DNA from: an uncultured Eubacteriales bacterium
Lineage (GTDB): Bacteria; Bacillota; Clostridia; Oscillospirales; CAG-272
Assembly (NCBI GenBank): GCA_900321265.1
Contig: ONVJ01000110.1
Coordinates: 1-8,525, forward strand
Direction of reading: 5' to 3'
DNA: 8,525 nucleotides
Shown here: positions 5,755 to 8,525 of the stretch, one piece after another
Numbering within the stretch: position 1 is the first letter of the stretch
Layout of the letters: each line of letters opens with the position of its first letter
Program-made: the position numbers and the translations under genes
The notes under the pieces: generated by a model
What the model was told of the DNA's origin: nothing
Database searches by the model: none
The model's input: only the letters and a program-made list of their open reading frames with translations

Positions 5755-6396
5755 ATGAATCTGATACTGATGGGCGCGCCGGGTGCCGGCAAGGGCACAC
5801 AGGCGGAACTCATTTCAGAGCGCGAGGGCATCCCGGCGATCTCGACCGGTCAGATACTTCGCAACGCCATGAAGGCAGGGACCCCGCTCGGTCTCGAAGC
5901 CAGGTCATACGTCGAGTCGGGAGCTCTTGTTCCCGACGCGACGGTGATCGGGATCGTGAAAGAGTACCTCGGGTCGGAGGAATGCAGGAAGGGATTCATC
6001 CTTGACGGATTCCCCCGTTCGACCGCTCAGGCGGTCGCGCTGAAGGAATTCGGCATTAAGATCGACGCGGTGCTCTCGATAAACGTCTCCGACGAGCGTA
6101 TCGTCAGGCGGATGTCGGGAAGGCGCGTATGCGAATGCGGAGCGTCATATCACATCGACTACCTGCCGCCCGCGAAGGAAGGCATCTGCGACAAATGCGG
6201 CAGAGAGCTTTTTATACGCAGGGACGACAGGCCGGAAACCGTACTGGCGCGTCTCAAGACCTACCACGAAGAGACAGAGCCTCTCATCGAGTTCTACCGG
6301 AACGAAGGGATCCTCGTCGAAGTCGAAGGGCAGGAGCGTGTCGAAGACACGACCGCGCTGGTGAAGAAGGCGCTTGAGTGCGCAGTGAAGAAATGA
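5755..6396 (+). CDS. adk: Adenylate kinase, long-lid type with atypical zinc knuckle
   Basis: 213-residue adenylate kinase, which interconverts ATP + AMP and 2 ADP in the cytoplasm. The P-loop GAPGAGKGT is at 7-15, the AMP-site segment ISTGQILRNAM at 29-39, ILDGFPRS at 82-89, and the lid at about 120-158 with arginines R123/R124 (SGRR) and R155/R156 (FIRRDD). The lid carries cysteines C126, C128, C145 and C148; most zinc-type adenylate kinases have CxxC in both halves, so the first half here (CEC) is one residue short. An upstream in-frame start at 5635 would lie inside secY; the ATG at 5755 gives the normal MNLILMGAPGAGKG and follows GAGG (5743-5746). It overlaps map by 4 nt. Confidence 0.97.
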   Translation: MNLILMGAPGAGKGTQAELISEREGIPAISTGQILRNAMKAGTPLGLEARSYVESGALVPDATVIGIVKEYLGSEECRKGFILDGFPRSTAQAVALKEFGIKIDAVLSINVSDERIVRRMSGRRVCECGASYHIDYLPPAKEGICDKCGRELFIRRDDRPETVLARLKTYHEETEPLIEFYRNEGILVEVEGQERVEDTTALVKKALECAVKK

Positions 6397-7148
6397 TCCC
6401 GCTGAAGAACAGACTTCAGATAGAGGAAATGAAGAAGGCGGGCAGGATCACCGCGGAAGCCATGGCTGCCGCTGTGGAAGCGGTCCGGGAGGGCATCTCG
6501 ACATGGGAGCTCGACAGGATCGTCAGACACCGTATCGAAAGAAACGGCGCCCGCCCCACATTCCTCGGATACGGAGGATTTCCCGGATCGGCATGCATCA
6601 GCATCAACGACGAGGTCATCCACGGCATTCCCTCAAGGAGCAGGATATTGCATGAAGGCGATATCGTAAAGCTCGACCTCGGTGCATTCTATCACGGCTT
6701 TACCGGCGACATGGCCAGGACGGTCGCGGTCGGAAGGATCTCGGATGACGCCGCCCGCCTCATCAGGGCGGCAAAGGAAAGCTTCGAGGCCGGCGTCTCC
6801 GCCTTCAAAGAGGGCGGAAGGATCGGCGATATCGGCAGCGCGATCCAGACCAGAGCCGAATCCGACGGCTTCAGCGTGGTGCGCAGATACATCGGCCACG
6901 GAGTCGGAAGAGAACTCCACGAGGATCCCGAGGTACCGAATTACGGAACTCCCGGACGCGGGGTCAGACTTCAGGTCGGCATGACGCTTGCCATAGAACC
7001 GATGATCAACATGGGGAGGCCGGAGGTATACGAGCTGGACGACGGATGGACGGTCAAGACCGCCGACGGTTTGCTGTCAGCTCATTACGAGAATTCGGTC
7101 GCTCTTACCGAAGACGGTCCGGTGATCCTGACCGCGCTCGACGTTTAA
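6393..7148 (+). CDS. map: Type I methionine aminopeptidase
   Basis: 251-residue MetAP, which removes the initiator methionine from nascent proteins as they leave the ribosome. The pita-bread-fold metal ligands are all present: D95, D106, H169, E202 and E233, in the contexts KLDLG, GDMA, IGHGVG, AIEP and HYEN. The catalytic H77 (IHGIP) and H176 (ELHED) are also there; each is offset by exactly two from the E. coli numbering I recall. There is no N-terminal zinc-finger extension. The ATG at 6393 overlaps the adk stop as ATGA (6393-6396); a GTG at 6378 would add five residues, but the chosen start gives the typical MIPLKNRLQIEEMKKAGRI. The ribosome binding site is weak, so coupling to adk is likely. 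Confidence 0.97.
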   Translation: MIPLKNRLQIEEMKKAGRITAEAMAAAVEAVREGISTWELDRIVRHRIERNGARPTFLGYGGFPGSACISINDEVIHGIPSRSRILHEGDIVKLDLGAFYHGFTGDMARTVAVGRISDDAARLIRAAKESFEAGVSAFKEGGRIGDIGSAIQTRAESDGFSVVRRYIGHGVGRELHEDPEVPNYGTPGRGVRLQVGMTLAIEPMINMGRPEVYELDDGWTVKTADGLLSAHYENSVALTEDGPVILTALDV

Positions 7149-7153
7149 AGAAT

Positions 7154-7161
7154 GGGGTGAT
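7154..7161 (+). promoter_or_regulatory. Ribosome binding site that decides the infA start
   Basis: GGGGTGAT matches the complement of the 16S 3' end (GGAGGTGAT) with GGTGAT uninterrupted and one internal mismatch before it. Its GG core (7156-7157) lies 8 nt before the CTG at 7166. The only conventional in-frame start, GTG at 7157, falls inside this site and has only a poor purine run before it. Confidence 0.55.
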
Positions 7162-7165
7162 TACT

Positions 7166-7384
7166 CTGCCTAAAGACGATGTTGTCGAATTTGAAGGAAC
7201 GGTGATCGAGGCTCTGCCCAACACCGTGTTCAAGGTCCAGCTTCCGAACGGCCATATAGTGACCGCTCATATTTCAGGAAAGCTTCGCCTGAATTACATC
7301 AGAATCCTGCCCGGTGACCATGTCAAGGTCGAGGTCTCGATCTACGATCTGACAAAAGGCCGTATAACCTGGCGAACCAAATAA
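7166..7384 (+). CDS. infA: Translation initiation factor IF-1 (probable CTG start)
   Basis: IF-1 is a one-domain OB-fold (S1-like) protein that binds the 30S A site and works with IF-2 and IF-3 during initiation. DDVVEFEGTVIEALPN (4-19), NGHIVTAHISGKLRLNYIRILPGD (28-51) and YDLTKGRITWR (60-70) are unmistakable. There is no in-frame ATG. A CTG at 7166 gives exactly 72 residues starting (M)PKDDVVE, which aligns with the usual MAKDD/MPKDD N-terminus, and it lies 8 nt after a good ribosome binding site. The alternative, GTG at 7157, adds three residues (75 in all) but lies inside that site; automatic gene callers would probably choose it. The gene follows map by 17 nt; the small KOW-protein gene found here in Bacillus is absent. 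Identity is certain, the start only likely. Confidence 0.95.
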   Translation: MPKDDVVEFEGTVIEALPNTVFKVQLPNGHIVTAHISGKLRLNYIRILPGDHVKVEVSIYDLTKGRITWRTK

Positions 7385-7392
7385 CCGCGACT

Positions 7393-7398
7393 TATAAT
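7393..7398 (+). promoter_or_regulatory. Possible -10 element before rpmJ
   Basis: An exact TATAAT lies in the 36-nt gap between infA and rpmJ, 22 nt upstream of the rpmJ start. No good -35 box is seen at 16-18 bp (best TGGCGA at 7370-7375, three of six matches) and there is no TGn extension. An internal promoter for rpmJ-rpsM-rpsK-rpsD is possible, but this may be a chance match in an A/T-rich gap. Confidence 0.2.
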
Positions 7399-7420
7399 TA
7401 ATCAGAAAGGAATGGTTGAA

Positions 7421-7534
7421 ATGAAAGTCAAGCCATCCGTAAAGAAGATCTGCGAAAAATGCAAGATCATAAAGAGACACGGCCGTGTAATGGTCATCTG
7501 CGAGAATCCCAAGCACAAACAGCGCCAGGGCTGA
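7421..7534 (+). CDS. rpmJ: 50S ribosomal protein L36 (zinc-binding)
   Basis: 37-residue L36, the smallest ribosomal protein, which sits on 23S rRNA of the large subunit. The sequence MKVKPSVKKICEKCKIIKRHGRVMVICENPKHKQRQG has the zinc ribbon ligands C11, C14, C27 and H32, so it is the zinc-containing form. The ATG at 7421 lies 9 nt after AAAGGA (7406-7411). It follows infA by 36 nt and precedes rpsM by 41 nt, the order usual in Bacillota. Length and sequence are fully typical. Confidence 0.98.
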   Translation: MKVKPSVKKICEKCKIIKRHGRVMVICENPKHKQRQG

Positions 7535-7575
7535 CCGCAGTATTCACAGTGTTTTAAGAAGAAAGGAAAAACAGA

Positions 7576-7950
7576 ATGGCTCGTATAGCTGGTGTTGATA
7601 TTCCCAACGCAAAGCGTATTGAAATCGCCCTTACCTACATCTACGGTATAGGACGCAAAAGCTCGAACGACATTCTTGCCAAGACCGGCATCAATCCGGA
7701 TACCCGCGCCAAGGATCTTACCGAGGACGAGGTCGCAAAGCTCCGTGACGTGATTGAGAATAACTACGTGGTCGAAGGTGATCTCCGCCGCGACGTGAAC
7801 CTCAATATCAAGAGGCTTGTTGAGATCAACTGCTACCGCGGCATAAGACACAGAAAGGGTCTGCCGGTTAGAGGTCAGAGGACCAAGACCAACGCCAGAA
7901 CCCGCAAAGGTCCGGTCAAGACGATCGCCAACAAGAAGAAAGGAGCATAA
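7576..7950 (+). CDS. rpsM: 30S ribosomal protein S13
   Basis: 124-residue S13, in the head of the 30S subunit, where it contacts the P-site tRNA and forms bridges with L5 in the large subunit. The N-terminal MARIAGVDIPNAKRIEIALTYIYGIG includes the helix-two-turn-helix-like start, and the basic C-terminal signature RGIRHRKGLPVRGQRTKTNARTRKG spans 88-112. The ATG at 7576 follows AAAGGA (7562-7567). It opens the alpha-operon block rpsM-rpsK-rpsD. Its last codons contain the ribosome binding site of rpsK. Confidence 0.98.
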   Translation: MARIAGVDIPNAKRIEIALTYIYGIGRKSSNDILAKTGINPDTRAKDLTEDEVAKLRDVIENNYVVEGDLRRDVNLNIKRLVEINCYRGIRHRKGLPVRGQRTKTNARTRKGPVKTIANKKKGA

Positions 7951-7959
7951 AAAAGCATT

Positions 7960-8358
7960 ATGGCTAAAGTTGCTGCTAAGAAGGTCATCAAAAAGCGCCG
8001 CGAACGCAAGAACATACCCTACGGGCAGGTTCATATCCGCGCCACCTTCAACAATACCATCGTAACCGTTACCGATAACGAAGGCAACGTCATTTCCTGG
8101 GCCTCCGCCGGCGAGCTCGGCTTCAAGGGTTCAAGAAAATCCACTCCTTTCGCCGCCTCCCAGGCTTCCGAAACTGCCGCCAAGGCTGCCATGGAGCACG
8201 GGCTCAAGTCGGTAGAGGTCTATGTGAGAGGCCCCGGTCAGGGCCGTGAGTCGGCTATCCGTGCGCTTGACACAGTCGGACTTCACGTAACACTCATCAG
8301 AGACGTTACTCCCGTCCCGCACAACGGATGCAGACCGCCCAAGCGCCGTCGCGTCTAA
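7960..8358 (+). CDS. rpsK: 30S ribosomal protein S11
   Basis: 132-residue S11, on the platform of the 30S subunit, where it lines the mRNA exit channel with S7. The basic N-terminus (KKVIKKRRERKNIP) is followed by VHIRATFNNTIVTVTD (24-39), GFKGSRKSTPFAA (54-66), VYVRGPGQGRESAIRAL (87-103) and the ending DVTPVPHNGCRPPKRRRV. The ATG at 7960 lies 9 nt after the rpsM stop. The only good ribosome binding site, AAAGGAG (7939-7945), is 14 nt from the start, longer than usual, so coupling to rpsM may help. It is followed by rpsD after 27 nt. Confidence 0.98.
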   Translation: MAKVAAKKVIKKRRERKNIPYGQVHIRATFNNTIVTVTDNEGNVISWASAGELGFKGSRKSTPFAASQASETAAKAAMEHGLKSVEVYVRGPGQGRESAIRALDTVGLHVTLIRDVTPVPHNGCRPPKRRRV

Positions 8359-8385
8359 TGACAATCTCTATGGAGGAATCTAATT

Positions 8386-8525
8386 ATGGCAAGATACACA
8401 GGTCCTGATTGCAAGCAGTGCCGCAGAGAAGGCACGAAGCTCTTCCTTAAGGGCGACCGCTGCACTTCCGGCAAATGCCCCTTTGAACGCATGGACATGG
8501 GCGGCAGAGGTCGCGAGACAGTACC
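8386..8525 (+). CDS. rpsD: 30S ribosomal protein S4 (5' end only), zinc-binding form
   Basis: The first 46 residues of S4, cut by the right edge of the window. S4 starts assembly of the 30S body by binding the five-way junction of 16S rRNA, and in E. coli it represses alpha-operon translation. The start MARYTGPDCKQCRREGTKLFLKGDRC is typical, and C9, C12, C26 and C31 form the zinc-binding N-terminal motif of the C+ type of S4. The ATG at 8386 follows GGAGG (8372-8376) by 9 nt. Its place directly after rpsK, presumably before rpoA, is seen in Clostridia and many other bacteria but not in Bacillus. No frameshift is seen in the visible part. Confidence 0.97.
   Translation, partial: MARYTGPDCKQCRREGTKLFLKGDRCTSGKCPFERMDMGGRGRETV

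Noticed and set aside
1..8525. A previously undescribed system (defence, mobile or biosynthetic).
   Set aside because: Every open stretch is accounted for by conserved translation and secretion genes in their usual order; no foreign-looking segment, repeat array or unexplained gene was found.

Overview
This window is a stretch of the conserved bacterial ribosomal-protein superoperon (end of the S10 operon, all of spc, start of alpha), all genes on the + strand. The order is rpsQ (3' end) - rplN - rplX - rplE - rpsN - rpsH - rplF - rplR - rpsE - rpmD - rplO - secY - adk - map - infA - rpmJ - rpsM - rpsK - rpsD (5' end). Nineteen protein genes are visible, seventeen of them complete. There are no RNA genes, mobile elements, CRISPR arrays or broken genes, and no hairpin followed by a T-run that would make an intrinsic terminator.

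The likely source is a GC-rich member of the Bacillota, most probably class Clostridia. Three things point there: adk and map lie between secY and infA, S14 is the short 61-residue zinc-binding form, and rpsD lies between rpsK and (presumably) rpoA rather than elsewhere as in Bacillus. Strong Shine-Dalgarno sequences before most genes fit too. This is an inference from gene order and protein type, and I cannot name a genus.

Layout: positions 1-1645 carry S17 (end), L14, L24, L5 and S14, tightly packed. A 163-nt non-coding gap (1646-1808) with two strong inverted repeats separates S14 from S8. Positions 1809-3175 carry S8, L6 and L18. A 67-nt gap with a perfect 8-bp A/T-rich hairpin precedes S5. 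From S5 to MetAP (3243-7148) genes are overlapping or nearly so (ATGA-type overlaps rpsE/rpmD and adk/map; rpmD/rplO also overlap), which suggests translational coupling. From 7166 on come IF-1, L36, S13, S11 and S4.

Together these genes supply ribosome subunits (S4, S5, S8, S11, S13, S14, S17; L5, L6, L14, L15, L18, L24, L30, L36), an initiation factor (IF-1), the membrane channel into which nascent proteins are threaded (SecY), the enzyme that removes their initiator methionine (MetAP), and adenylate kinase for nucleotide balance.

I did not find a new biological system; this is core housekeeping DNA. The points worth a second look are small: an infA gene whose best-supported start is CTG, the structured gap before rpsH, the hairpin before rpsE, a shortened zinc knuckle (CxC) in adenylate kinase, and short insertions in L24 and L6.
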